64,000 bases of DNA from Halomonas ramblicola. GTDB taxonomy: Bacteria; Pseudomonadota; Gammaproteobacteria; Pseudomonadales; Halomonadaceae. Below, piece by piece: positions 25,119 through 36,547 of the stretch; the stretch's first letter is position 1, and the number at the start of each line of letters is the position of its first letter. The stretch spans positions 160,872-224,871 of the forward strand of contig NZ_JAUFPL010000032.1 in NCBI RefSeq assembly GCF_030409215.1, in the 5' to 3' direction. A program made the position numbers and the translations under genes. Below the pieces are notes generated by a model. It was not told the DNA's origin. It made no database searches and saw only the letters and a list, made by a program, of their open reading frames with translations.

Positions 25119-25235
25119 CCACCTTCATGACTCGATGGAATGCATGACGCGCTTTTTTTCGTTTGAAGCCCTGCCGGGGCGCTGGTTACATCGAGAGCCA
25201 TGGCACCTCCCCCGAGGCAACGACAGGTACTGGAC

Positions 25236-26483
25236 ATGGCTTTTCCTCACGTCAGCGGCTCGCTGGGCATCCTGCATCCTCTCTGCATCGAGCGCGGTCG
25301 CAATGCCGAGGTCTGGGACGAGCAGGGACGGCACTACATCGACTTCATCGGCGGTATCGGCGTCCTCAACCTGGGGCACGGCCATCCCGCCGTGGTCGAG
25401 GCGGTCAAGGCCCAGGCCGAGACCCTGCTGCACTCCGCCTTCAATGCCCTGCCGCATCGCGGCTACCTGGAGGTGGTCAAGGCACTGGACGCCTTCGTGC
25501 CGGTCTCCTGGCCACTGTCCTGCATGCTGACCAACAGCGGCGCCGAGGCCACCGAGAACGCCCTCAAGGTGGCGCGCGCCGCCACGGGGCGTCAGGCGGT
25601 GATCGCCTTCGACGACGGCTTCCATGGCCGGACCCTGGCGGCGCTGAGCCTCAACGGCAAGGTCAAGCCCTACAAGAACCGACTCGGTACGCTGCCCGGG
25701 CCGGTGCATCACCTGCCCTTCCCGAGCCGCGACAGCGGGGTGAGCGCCGATGAGGCCACGGCGGCCCTCGAGCGGCTGTTCGAAGTGGCGGTGCCGAGCG
25801 ACGAGGTGGCGGCCATCATCGTCGAGCCGGTGCAGGGCGAGGGAGGCTTCCGGCTACTCGATGCCGATTTCGCCGCCCGCCTGCGGGCCTGCTGCGACCA
25901 GCATGGCATCGTGCTGATCTTCGACGAGATCCAGTCCGGCTTCGGCCGCACCGGCCGGCGTTTTGCCTTCTCCCGGCTGGGCGTCGAGCCCGACCTGCTG
26001 CTGCTGGGCAAGAGCCTGGCATCCGGCCTGCCGCTGGCGGCGCTGGCCGGCCGGGCCGAGTTCATGGAGGCCCCGCCCGTGGGCGGGCTGGGCGGCACCT
26101 ATTCGGGTAACGCCCTGGCCTGTGCGGCGGCCCGGGCGGTGATGGACCTGATGAGCGAGGACAAGCTGCGCCAGTGGGGCGAGGCCCAGGAGCGGCTGAT
26201 CGTCGAGGCCCATGGGCGCTTCCGCGAACGCTTCCCGATGATCGGGGCGCTGACCGGGATCGGCGCCATGCGCGGGATCGTCTTCGAGGACACCCCAGGC
26301 GCCAGTGGGGCCGATCACCTGGCGGCCCTGCTGGTGGCCGGCCGTGAGGCCGGAGTACTGCTGATGCCCAGCGGCCGCCGGCGCAACGTGCTGCGCCTGC
26401 TCGCGCCCTTGACGGCAGAGCCGGAGGTGATGCGCGAGGGGTTGCAGCGCCTCGAGCGAGCCCTGGCGACGCTGCGGCCATGA
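25236..26483 (+). CDS. class III PLP aminotransferase, probable 2-aminoadipate aminotransferase
   Basis: 415 residues. The class III signature is LIFDEIQSGFGRTGRRF with the PLP Lys in LLLLGKSLASGLPL. The N-terminal part HPLCIERGRNAEVWDEQG and FIGGIGVLNLGHGHPAV is of the GABA/aminovalerate/2-aminoadipate group, and I recall very similar Pseudomonas 2-aminoadipate transaminases. It would convert 2-aminoadipate (the AmaB product) to 2-oxoadipate, the substrate of the next gene. The start could instead be the ATG at 25200, giving 12 more residues; neither has a strong ribosome site. GABA or 5-aminovalerate are alternative substrates. Confidence 0.8.
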   Translation: MAFPHVSGSLGILHPLCIERGRNAEVWDEQGRHYIDFIGGIGVLNLGHGHPAVVEAVKAQAETLLHSAFNALPHRGYLEVVKALDAFVPVSWPLSCMLTNSGAEATENALKVARAATGRQAVIAFDDGFHGRTLAALSLNGKVKPYKNRLGTLPGPVHHLPFPSRDSGVSADEATAALERLFEVAVPSDEVAAIIVEPVQGEGGFRLLDADFAARLRACCDQHGIVLIFDEIQSGFGRTGRRFAFSRLGVEPDLLLLGKSLASGLPLAALAGRAEFMEAPPVGGLGGTYSGNALACAAARAVMDLMSEDKLRQWGEAQERLIVEAHGRFRERFPMIGALTGIGAMRGIVFEDTPGASGADHLAALLVAGREAGVLLMPSGRRRNVLRLLAPLTAEPEVMREGLQRLERALATLRP

Positions 26484-26527
26484 TCGCCCCCCTTGTCATA
26501 CCCAACGAACCCCGAGAGACATTCCCC

Positions 26528-27886
26528 ATGAATACGACCCTCGTTTCCCCGGATGCCATCCGCGACCGCTTCTCCCGGGCCATGTCGGCCATGTACCAGA
26601 GCGAGGTGCCCCAGTACGGGACCCTGCTCGAGCTGGTCGCCCAGGTGAACCGCGAGACCCTGGCGCAGGACCCTGCCCTGGCCGAACGCCTCGACGCCCA
26701 TGACGAGAGCAGCCGTCTCGGCGTCGAGCGCCACGGCGCCATCCGTGTCGGCACCGCCGAGGAACTCGCCATGCTGCGTCGCCTGTTCGCGGTGATGGGC
26801 ATGTCCCCGGTGGGCTACTACGATCTCTCCGCGGCCGGCGTGCCGGTGCATTCCACGGCCTTCCGCCCGGTCGACGACGCGGCGCTGGCCCGCAACCCCT
26901 TCCGCCTCTTCACCTCGCTGCTGCGCCTGGAGCTGATCGAGAACCCGGCACTGCGCGAGCGAGCCGCGGCCATCCTCGCCGGGCGGGATATCTTCACCGA
27001 CGGCTGCCGCGAGTCGATAGCGCGCCATGAGGAGCAGGGCGGGCTCACCAGTGATCAGGCCGAGCGCTTCGTCGCCGAGGCCCTGGAGACCTTCCGCTGG
27101 CACCGCGACGCCACCGTGGACCTGGCGACCTACGAGGCGCTGCATGCCGAGCACCGCCTGATCGCCGACGTGGTCTGCTTCCCGGGCCCGCACATCAACC
27201 ATTTGACGCCGCGGGCCCTGGATATCGACGAGGCGCAGCGCCGTATGCCGGCGGTGGGCATGAATCCCAAGGAAGTGATCGAAGGGCCGCCCCGTCGCCG
27301 ATGCCCCATCCTGCTGCGCCAGACCAGCTTCAAGGCCCTGGAGGAGACCACTCGCTTCGCCGGCGAGCGCCAGGGGACCCATACCGCCCGCTTCGGCGAG
27401 ATCGAGCAACGCGGTCTGGCCCTGACCGCCAAGGGCCGGGCGCTCTACGACCGCCTGCTCAGCGCCTCCCGCGAGAGGACCCGGGGGCTGACCAACCAGG
27501 CGCACCAGCGGGCCCTGGCCGAGGTCTTCACCGACTTCCCCGACGACGAGACCAGGCTGCGCCGGCAGGGCCTGGCGTTCTTCGAGTACCGACTCACCGA
27601 CGCCGGCCGCTCGGCCGCCGCCCCGGTCGAAGACGACATGGAGGGGCTGATCTCGCGAGGGCTGGTGGTCGCCCGGCCGATCACCTACGAGGACTTCCTG
27701 CCGGTGAGTGCCGCGGGGATCTTCCAGTCCAACCTGGGCGATGGCGGGGGCGAGGCCTATGCCGGCAACGCCAATCGCGAGGCCTTCGAGGCCGCGCTGG
27801 GCGCCCCGGTGACCGACGAGCTGGCGCTGTACGCCGAGCGCGAGCGGGCCTCCCGGGCGGCGGTGCTCCAGGCCCTGGGGCATTGA
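26528..27886 (+). CDS. hglS: 2-oxoadipate dioxygenase/decarboxylase (HglS/YdcJ family)
   Basis: 452 residues. HglS is an Fe(II) VOC-fold enzyme that turns 2-oxoadipate into D-2-hydroxyglutarate in D-lysine catabolism. The metal-binding residues appear to be His69 (VERHGAIRVG), His225 (PHINHLTPRALDID) and Glu293 (ARFGEIEQRG), matching the family's His/His/Glu triad. VPVHSTAFRPV is another conserved block. It starts 44 bases after the aminotransferase, so the two are probably cotranscribed. The gene completes pipecolate to D-2-hydroxyglutarate within this window. Confidence 0.87.
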   Translation: MNTTLVSPDAIRDRFSRAMSAMYQSEVPQYGTLLELVAQVNRETLAQDPALAERLDAHDESSRLGVERHGAIRVGTAEELAMLRRLFAVMGMSPVGYYDLSAAGVPVHSTAFRPVDDAALARNPFRLFTSLLRLELIENPALRERAAAILAGRDIFTDGCRESIARHEEQGGLTSDQAERFVAEALETFRWHRDATVDLATYEALHAEHRLIADVVCFPGPHINHLTPRALDIDEAQRRMPAVGMNPKEVIEGPPRRRCPILLRQTSFKALEETTRFAGERQGTHTARFGEIEQRGLALTAKGRALYDRLLSASRERTRGLTNQAHQRALAEVFTDFPDDETRLRRQGLAFFEYRLTDAGRSAAAPVEDDMEGLISRGLVVARPITYEDFLPVSAAGIFQSNLGDGGGEAYAGNANREAFEAALGAPVTDELALYAERERASRAAVLQALGH

Positions 27887-27934
27887 TCGTCCCGGAGGCC
27901 AGGGTTACTGAAGACGGCGGGACTGAAAAAGAAA

Positions 27935-27965
27935 GAAGCCGAACCGGGGGACCCGATTCGGCTTC
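27935..27965. terminator. hairpin terminator between hglS and mmsA (mainly for mmsA, minus strand)
   Basis: GAAGCCGAA (27935-27943) pairs with TTCGGCTTC (27957-27965), extended by an inner CGGG/CCCG stem. On the minus strand it is followed by TTCTTTCTTTTTC, a good intrinsic terminator for the mmsA transcript. It lies in the 105-base gap between convergent genes and may also stop hglS transcription. Confidence 0.8.
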
Positions 27966-27991
27966 GATCATGGCCTCACGTCACGCAGAGG

Positions 27992-29482
<1,491 letters not shown>

Positions 29483-29492
29483 GTAAGTCCTC

Positions 29493-30836
<1,344 letters not shown>

Positions 30837-30904
30837 GGCAGCACCCTCGGTTGATATCGCCGTTGTCGGTGACTCTATGGGGAAGGCTAGATCCGGTTGT
30901 CGAT

Positions 30905-30952
30905 AAGTTAAATCCGGATGTATTGAATCTCATGAAAGCTATTATTTAACTT
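30905..30952. promoter_or_regulatory. exact 9-bp inverted repeat in the bauA/lysR divergent region
   Basis: AAGTTAAAT (30905-30913) and ATTTAACTT (30944-30952) are perfect inverted copies 39 bases apart, in the 173-base AT-rich gap between divergent bauA and the LysR gene. ATCCGG is also repeated around it. The layout suits a LysR activation/repression site pair or overlapping divergent promoters. Confidence 0.45.
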
Positions 30953-31009
30953 TCCGCCCGCTTGGACGTATCCTCCAAGCCGAATGTCGTCGAGAGGAGG
31001 AAGCTGCCC

Positions 31010-31930
31010 ATGCCACCCCGCAGAGCGGGCCTGACGGGCCAGCCGAGTGATGCCGATCTTCGCCTGCTGAGGATCTACCGAAAGGTGGTGGAATGCGGAG
31101 GCTTCTCTGCCGCCGAGGTGGAGCTGAATATTAGCCGGGCCGCCATCAGCATGGCGATGAACGACCTGGAGACGCGGCTCGGCCTGCGGCTCTGCCAGCG
31201 AGGACGCAGTGGCTTCGCCCTGACCAGCGAGGGCGCGGAGGTCTATGAGGCCACGCTGCAGCTGCTGGCCGCGGTGGAAGGCTTCCGCACCCGGGTCAAC
31301 GGCCTGCATGCCTGGCTCAAGGGTGAGCTCAACATCGGCATCACCGACAACCTGGTGACCATGCCCGAGATGCATATCACCAATGCCCTTAGCGCGCTCA
31401 AGGAGCGCGGCCCGGACGTACGCATCAACATCCGCATGATACCACCCAGCGATATCGAGCTCGGGGTATTGGACGGCCGGTTGCATACCGGCGTGATCCC
31501 GGCGCTCAAGACCCTGCCCGGGCTACAATACCTCTCGCTCTATGAAGAGTGCTCACGGCTCTACTGTGCGTCCGGGCACCCCCTGTTCGACGCCGAGGGG
31601 GTGGCGGAGGACCAGTTGGCGGACTGCGATGCCGTGGTGCCCGCCTATGCCCAGACGCCGGCGATCAAGGCACTCCATGAGCCCCTCAGGGCCGCCGCTT
31701 CGGCCACCGACCGCGAAGGCATCGCCTTCCTGATCCTCTCCGGTCGCTATATCGGTTACCTGCCGACCCACTATGCCGAGCGCTGGGTTCGCGATGGCCG
31801 GATGCGCGCCCTGAACCCCGGCAAGTGGCACTATCTCACCCATTACAACGCCATCACCCGCAAGGGCGCCCCGCCCAACCTGGTGCTGGAAAGCTATCTC
31901 GAGGAACTGGAACACCTGATAAAGGCGTGA
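31010..31930 (+). CDS. LysR-family regulator adjacent to bauA-mmsA
   Basis: 306 residues. The DNA-binding domain lies near residues 10-70 (LRLLRIYRKVVECGGFSAAEVELNISRAAISMAMNDLE) and the effector domain (about 95-300) begins ELNIGITDN. I chose the ATG at 31010, with AGGAGG 9 bases upstream, over an in-frame TTG at 30962. It probably activates the divergent bauA-mmsA operon in response to beta-alanine or a related compound; the target is inferred from position. Confidence 0.88.
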   Translation: MPPRRAGLTGQPSDADLRLLRIYRKVVECGGFSAAEVELNISRAAISMAMNDLETRLGLRLCQRGRSGFALTSEGAEVYEATLQLLAAVEGFRTRVNGLHAWLKGELNIGITDNLVTMPEMHITNALSALKERGPDVRINIRMIPPSDIELGVLDGRLHTGVIPALKTLPGLQYLSLYEECSRLYCASGHPLFDAEGVAEDQLADCDAVVPAYAQTPAIKALHEPLRAAASATDREGIAFLILSGRYIGYLPTHYAERWVRDGRMRALNPGKWHYLTHYNAITRKGAPPNLVLESYLEELEHLIKA

Positions 31931-32015
31931 CAGGCCGTCAAGGCTAGACGGGATATCGGCCCGACAAGCGAATGGAATGGGAACGACCGATCCGATGACG
32001 GACATGAGGTGTGCC

Positions 32016-32055
32016 ACAAAAACAGCGAAGGGCCTACGGCAGAACCGTAGGCCCT
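32016..32055 (-). terminator. intrinsic terminator downstream of tRNA-Arg
   Basis: An 11-bp perfect stem, AGGGCCTACGG (32029-32039) with CCGTAGGCCCT (32045-32055), has a 5-base loop. On the minus strand it is followed by TTCGCTGTTTTTG. It lies 7 bases past the tRNA 3' end. Confidence 0.85.
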
Positions 32056-32062
32056 CGATAAC

Positions 32063-32139
<77 letters not shown>

Positions 32140-32247
32140 ATGCACGGCGTCGCCGAGCGGTCGTCATCCTAACTGCCCGGCCGGCCGCTGTCCAGCGCTC
32201 GGCCGCTTGCGGCCGGGTTCTCATGCCAATGGCGGGGATGGAGCCAT

Positions 32248-32276
32248 TTTCCAGCCGCAGGGGATGCCGGTATACT
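32248..32276 (+). promoter_or_regulatory. probable sigma-70 promoter of the cytochrome gene
   Basis: TATACT (32271-32276) is a good -10 and TTTCCA (32248-32253) a fair -35 with a 17-base spacer. It lies about 105 bases before the GTG of the diheme cytochrome. The rest of the 242-base gap between tRNA-Arg and this gene holds nothing else I can identify. Confidence 0.5.
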
Positions 32277-32381
32277 GTCCGCCAACTCGAGACGCGATGG
32301 CATCTCGCTCGGCTGCGTTGTCGCTGTGACCCAGGCGCTGCCGCATACAACTTCCTACAGGACCGTCAAGAGGTGGTGAGA

Positions 32382-33227
32382 GTGAAATCCAGCAAGCTGA
32401 TCATGGGGTGCCTGGCCACCCTGGGCCTGGCCGCGGGAGCCGGCTCTGCCCTGGCGCAGGACGACGCCGAGCGTGAGGCCATCGCCGAGCGCCTGAAACC
32501 GGTGGGCGAGGTCTGCCTGCAGGGCGAGGAGTGCGGCACGGCCATGGCGGCGGCCGACTCCTCTGGCGACGGCGGTGGCGACGCCGACGGCGAGACCATC
32601 TACGGCAACGTCTGCGCCGCCTGCCACGATTCCGGCGCCGCCGGCGCCCCGGTGCGCGGCGAGGAGGATGCCTGGACCGAGCGTGCCGACCAGGGCTTCG
32701 AGACGCTGCTGGATCACGCCATCAACGGTATCGGCGCCATGCCGGCACGCGGCGGCAACCCCAACCTCTCCGACGCCGAGGTCGAAGCCGCCCTGGCCCA
32801 CCTGGTCGAGCCGGTGATGGAGGTCCCCGAGCTGGGCGGCGATGAGGCGGCCGAGGAAGAGGCGCCGGCCGAAGGCGAGGAAGAAGTCGCCGCCGAGGAA
32901 GATACCACCGAAGAAGGGGCCACCGAGGAAGAGGGCGCCGCTGAGGAAGAGGGCGCCACGGCCGAGAACGGTGGCGGCAGCGATCTGGACGGCGCGGAAC
33001 TCTATGCCGGCTCGGCCTGCGTCGCCTGCCACGACTCGGGAGCCGCCGGCGCCCCGATGATCGGTGACGCCGAAGCCTGGGGACCGCGCCTCGACAAGGG
33101 CGTCGAGACCCTCTACGAGAGCGCCATCAACGGTATCGGCGCCATGCCGCCCAAGGGCGGCGCCGCGAACCTCTCCGACGAAGAGGTCCAGGCCATCGTC
33201 GACTATATGGTGAGCCAGGCCGAGTAA
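32382..33227 (+). CDS. exported diheme c-type cytochrome (c5 family, two domains joined by an acidic linker)
   Basis: 281 residues from GTG (AAGAGG 8 bases upstream). A signal peptide (KLIMGCLATLGLAAGAGSALA) is followed by two cytochrome c5-like domains. Each has CxxCH in nearly the same context (VCAACHDSGAAGAP and CVACHDSGAAGAP) and a downstream distal Met in NGIGAMP. This is an internal duplication. The domains are separated by about 60 residues very rich in Glu, Ala and Gly with GAxEEE-type repeats. The usual role is periplasmic electron transfer to terminal oxidases. The N-terminal extension has an extra CLQGEEC pair. The acidic linker suits a halophile. Confidence 0.88.
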   Translation: MKSSKLIMGCLATLGLAAGAGSALAQDDAEREAIAERLKPVGEVCLQGEECGTAMAAADSSGDGGGDADGETIYGNVCAACHDSGAAGAPVRGEEDAWTERADQGFETLLDHAINGIGAMPARGGNPNLSDAEVEAALAHLVEPVMEVPELGGDEAAEEEAPAEGEEEVAAEEDTTEEGATEEEGAAEEEGATAENGGGSDLDGAELYAGSACVACHDSGAAGAPMIGDAEAWGPRLDKGVETLYESAINGIGAMPPKGGAANLSDEEVQAIVDYMVSQAE

Positions 33228-33240
33228 GCACCGATGCGAT

Positions 33241-33273
33241 GCGAGCGGGGCGCCGATCCGGCGCCCCGCTCGC
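33241..33273. terminator. 14-bp stem hairpin between cytochrome gene and rep (convergent)
   Basis: GCGAGCGGGGCGCC (33241-33254), loop GATCC, GGCGCCCCGCTCGC (33260-33273): a perfect stem between convergent genes, followed by GTTTGCG on the plus strand. It probably serves both sides; the T-run is short. Confidence 0.65.
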
Positions 33274-33297
33274 GTTTGCGCTCTCCCGCCGCCGGAA

Positions 33298-35346
33298 TCA
33301 TCCCAATAGCGAGCGGATCCCCGCCAGCGCATCCTGGCCGCGCGCCTGCTTCTTCTCCGGGTCCTCCCGGTCGGGCCGGCCCTCCCACTCCAGGTCCGCC
33401 TCGGGCAATTCGTCCAGGAAGCGGCTGGGCACGCAATCCATCAGCTCGCCATAGGCCTTGCGCTGACGCGCCAGGGTCAGGGTCAGGGTGCGACGGGCCC
33501 GGGTGATGCCCACATAGGCCAGGCGCCGCTCCTCCTCCACGGTGCCGGCCTCGATGGCATTGCGATGCGGCAGCAGCTCCTCCTCCAGGCCCATCAGGTA
33601 GACGTGGGGGAACTCGAGGCCCTTGGAGGCGTGCATGGTCAGCAGCTGGACGCGGTCGGAGTCGTCCTCCTCGGCCTGCTGCTCGAGGATGTCGCGCAGC
33701 ACCAGGCGCGAGATGGCCGCCTCCACACCGTCGGTCTCGGTCTCCGTGCTGGCCGTGTCCTCGGGGTCACGGTTCATCGACTTCTCCAGCTGGTCGATCA
33801 GGGTCCAGACGTTGGCCATGCGCCGCTCGGCGATGGTCGGTGCGCTGGCGTTCTGGTAGAGCCAGGCCTCGTAGTCCATCTCGCGCAGCATGTCGCGGAT
33901 GGCGGCGATGGCATCGCCGCCGTCCATGCGTTGGCGCACGGCGTCGATGAAGTGGGTGAACCGCCCCAGGCGTTCCACCGCCCGGGTGGGAAGCTGCTCG
34001 GCCAGGCCCAGTTCGCCGCAGGCGGCGAACAGCGAGGCGCCGCGCTCGGTGGCGTAGTTGGCCAGCTTCTCCAGGGTGCCGGGGCCGATCTCGCGGCGCG
34101 GCACGTTGACGATACGCAGGAAGGCGTTGTCGTCGGCGGGGTTGATCAGCAGCCGCAGGTAGGCCATGGCATCCTTGATCTCGTTGCGCGAGAAGAAGGA
34201 GGTACCGCCGGAGAGCTTGTAGGGAATCTGGTAGTGCTGCAGCTTGAGCTCCAGCAGCCGGGCCTGGAAGTTGCCGCGGTAGAGCACCGCGAAGTCGCGC
34301 CACTCGGCGCGCTCCTTGATGCGGCGCGTCAATATCTCGCTGGCCACCCGCTCCGCCTCGGCCTCCTCGTGGCGGTTGACCACCACGCGGATCGGCGCCC
34401 CCTCGCCCATCTCCGACCACAGGGTCTTCTCGTAGACGTGGGGGTTGTGGCCGATCAGCACGTTGGCGGCGCGCAGGATGGTGCCGGTGGAGCGATAGTT
34501 CTGCTCCAGCTTGATCACCTCGAGGCGCGGAAAGTCTTCGCCGAGGGTCACCAGGTTCTCGGGGCGGGCACCGCGCCAGGCATAGATCGACTGGTCGTCG
34601 TCGCCCACCACGGTGAAGGTCGCCCGCTCGCCCATCAGCAGCTGGACCAGCTGGTACTGGCTGACGTTGGTGTCCTGGTACTCGTCCACCAGCATGTAGT
34701 GGATGCGCTTGCGCCAGCGCGCCAGCGCCTCGGGGTCGTCGCGCAGCAGCACCACCGGCAGCAGGATCAGGTCGTCGAAGTCCACCGCGTTGTAGGCCTT
34801 GAGGTGGCGGTTGTAGGCCTCATAGACCCGGGCGGCGAACAGCTCGTCCTCGTCGGCGGCATGGGACATGGCCTGGCCGGGCAGCACCAGGTCGTTCTTC
34901 CACTGGGAGATGCGCCCCTGCACGCCATTGATCTGGTCGGCCTCGACCTGGGCGTCCTTGTGCATCAGGTCGCGCAGCAGCGCCTTGGCGTCCTCGGGAT
35001 CGAACAGCGAGAAGCCCGGCTTGTAGCCCAGGGTCTTGAGCTCGCGGCGGATGATGTTGAGCCCCAGGGTATGGAAGGTGGAGACGGTCAGGCCGTGGCC
35101 CTCGCGCCCCTGGAGCATCTGCCCCACGCGCTCCTTCATCTCCCGGGCGGCCTTGTTGGTGAAGGTCACCGCGGCGATGCGTCGCGCGCTCATCCCGCAG
35201 GTCTGCACCAGGTAGGCGATCTTGGTGGTGATCACGCTGGTCTTGCCGGAACCGGCCCCGGCCAGCACCAGGCAGGGGCCGTCGATGTAGCGCACCGCCT
35301 GCTGCTGACGGGGGTTGAGCTTGGCCAGGCGCTGCTGGATGGACAT
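33298..35346 (-). CDS. rep: ATP-dependent DNA helicase Rep
   Basis: 682 residues, UvrD/Rep superfamily 1. Motifs in order: I GAGSGKT (near 31), Ia AAVTFTNKAAREMKERV, II VDEYQDTN, III VVGDDDQSIYAWRGA, IV LEQNYRSTGTIL, V TMHASKGLEFPHV and VI RRLAYVGITRAR. Rep unwinds 3'-5' and helps forks pass protein roadblocks. It is 61 bases downstream of trmL on the same strand. The length and the lack of a long UvrD-type tail support Rep over UvrD. Confidence 0.95.
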   Translation of the reverse strand: MSIQQRLAKLNPRQQQAVRYIDGPCLVLAGAGSGKTSVITTKIAYLVQTCGMSARRIAAVTFTNKAAREMKERVGQMLQGREGHGLTVSTFHTLGLNIIRRELKTLGYKPGFSLFDPEDAKALLRDLMHKDAQVEADQINGVQGRISQWKNDLVLPGQAMSHAADEDELFAARVYEAYNRHLKAYNAVDFDDLILLPVVLLRDDPEALARWRKRIHYMLVDEYQDTNVSQYQLVQLLMGERATFTVVGDDDQSIYAWRGARPENLVTLGEDFPRLEVIKLEQNYRSTGTILRAANVLIGHNPHVYEKTLWSEMGEGAPIRVVVNRHEEAEAERVASEILTRRIKERAEWRDFAVLYRGNFQARLLELKLQHYQIPYKLSGGTSFFSRNEIKDAMAYLRLLINPADDNAFLRIVNVPRREIGPGTLEKLANYATERGASLFAACGELGLAEQLPTRAVERLGRFTHFIDAVRQRMDGGDAIAAIRDMLREMDYEAWLYQNASAPTIAERRMANVWTLIDQLEKSMNRDPEDTASTETETDGVEAAISRLVLRDILEQQAEEDDSDRVQLLTMHASKGLEFPHVYLMGLEEELLPHRNAIEAGTVEEERRLAYVGITRARRTLTLTLARQRKAYGELMDCVPSRFLDELPEADLEWEGRPDREDPEKKQARGQDALAGIRSLLG

Positions 35347-35407
35347 CTCGGGATACCTCGTCCGGAACGGAAGCGTGGAGGCGACGACGCAGCGGTCGCG
35401 AGCGTGC

Positions 35408-35881
35408 CTAGGACGGCTCGGCCGCCCCTGTGAAGCCCAGCTGCCGCCAGGCCTCGAAGACCACCACCGCGCAGGCGTTGGAGAGGTTCAGGCTACGACT
35501 GTCGGGCCGCATGGGGATGCGCAACCGCTGCGCCTCGGGCAGGGCGTCGAGCATCGCCTGGGGCAGGCCACGGGTCTCGGGGCCGAACACCAGGGCATCG
35601 CCCGCCCGGTAGGCGGGCTCATGGTAGCCGGTGCGGCCACGGGTGGAAACCGCGAAGACCCGGGCGGGTGCCACCTCGGCGCGGAAGGCCGCCCAGTCGC
35701 GATGCACGCGCACCGCGGCCCACTCGTGGTAGTCCAGGCCGGCGCGGCGCAGGCGCTTGTCGTCCAGCACGAAGCCCAGCGGCTCGATCAGGTGGAGCCG
35801 GAAACCGGTGTTGGCGCACAGCCGGATCAGGTTGCCGGTATTGGGGGGTATCTCGGGCTGGTAGAGGACGATATCGAGCAT
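35408..35881 (-). CDS. trmL: tRNA (cytidine/uridine-34 2'-O)-methyltransferase TrmL
   Basis: 157 residues, the typical single-domain SPOUT enzyme. [32 protein letters not shown] and [20 protein letters not shown] are the three SPOUT/SpoU motifs that form the SAM-binding knot. It methylates the wobble nucleotide of certain tRNA-Leu isoacceptors. It sits between yfaZ and rep on the same strand. Confidence 0.94.
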   Translation of the reverse strand: MLDIVLYQPEIPPNTGNLIRLCANTGFRLHLIEPLGFVLDDKRLRRAGLDYHEWAAVRVHRDWAAFRAEVAPARVFAVSTRGRTGYHEPAYRAGDALVFGPETRGLPQAMLDALPEAQRLRIPMRPDSRSLNLSNACAVVVFEAWRQLGFTGAAEPS

Positions 35882-35902
35882 GGGATGGCCTGGGAAACGC
35901 AG

Positions 35903-35925
35903 GCGGGCCCCGTGACGGGGCCCGC
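35903..35925 (-). terminator. hairpin downstream of yfaZ
   Basis: GCGGGCCCCG (35903-35912), loop TGA, CGGGGCCCGC (35916-35925): a perfect 10-bp stem in the 65-base gap after the YfaZ-like gene. There is no clear T-run, so it may also act as a processing or attenuation structure before trmL. Confidence 0.5.
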
Positions 35926-35946
35926 TGCAGGGTAGAAGCCCGGGAG

Positions 35947-36501
35947 TCAGAAGCGCAGGCGCACGCCGACCTGGGCGCCGCGATCCAGGGTGCGGCTGCC
36001 GTCATCGTCGTCGAAGTCGGCGCCCAGCTGGCGCAGGCCCAGATAGCCATCCACGTTGGGGGTGAAGCTATAGCGGGCGCGCACGCCGATCTCGTAGCCA
36101 TCCTGCAGGTCACGGGTGGCGATCGCGTCCGGGGTGTAGAAGCCGTAACCGCCCAGGGAAACCTCGGGCAGGTTGGGCAGATAGACGTAGCCATAGCCGC
36201 CCAGGCCCAGGCCACCGCCCTCGCCATGGTCGGTATCGTAGTGGGTCCAGCGGGCCCCCACGCCCAGCTCGCGATCATCGGTGTGCCGGGTGCCCATCAA
36301 CTGGGCATGGAAGACGCTGGCATCCTCGCGATACTCGCTGTCCACCACGCCGCCGCCCAGCTCGATGCCGCCGACCAGCTCGCCGGCCGCCTCGAACTGC
36401 ACGGCGTCCGGGCCCAGGTTCAGCTCCAGGCTGCTGGCCTGGGCCAGCCCCGCGGCGCCCAGCAGCAACAGTCCGGTCAGCAGCATCAGTCTCGCTTTCA
36501 T
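35947..36501 (-). CDS. YfaZ-family outer-membrane beta-barrel protein
   Basis: 184 residues. A signal peptide ([22 protein letters not shown]) is followed by alternating amphipathic beta strands ([44 protein letters not shown]). The chain ends in Phe, typical of Bam-inserted barrels. The function of YfaZ proteins is unknown. It lies between pyrE and trmL. The start at 36501 is chosen for the signal peptide. Confidence 0.8.
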   Translation of the reverse strand: MKARLMLLTGLLLLGAAGLAQASSLELNLGPDAVQFEAAGELVGGIELGGGVVDSEYREDASVFHAQLMGTRHTDDRELGVGARWTHYDTDHGEGGGLGLGGYGYVYLPNLPEVSLGGYGFYTPDAIATRDLQDGYEIGVRARYSFTPNVDGYLGLRQLGADFDDDDGSRTLDRGAQVGVRLRF

Positions 36502-36547
36502 GTCGCGCTCCTTGTCGGTCGTCCGCGCACCGTGCCGGATGACGTCG

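Noticed and set aside
21947..25147. Long open frame crossing amaA, amaB and the LysR gene
   Set aside because: No recognisable domain, it overlaps three convincing genes, and its composition is of the shadow type.
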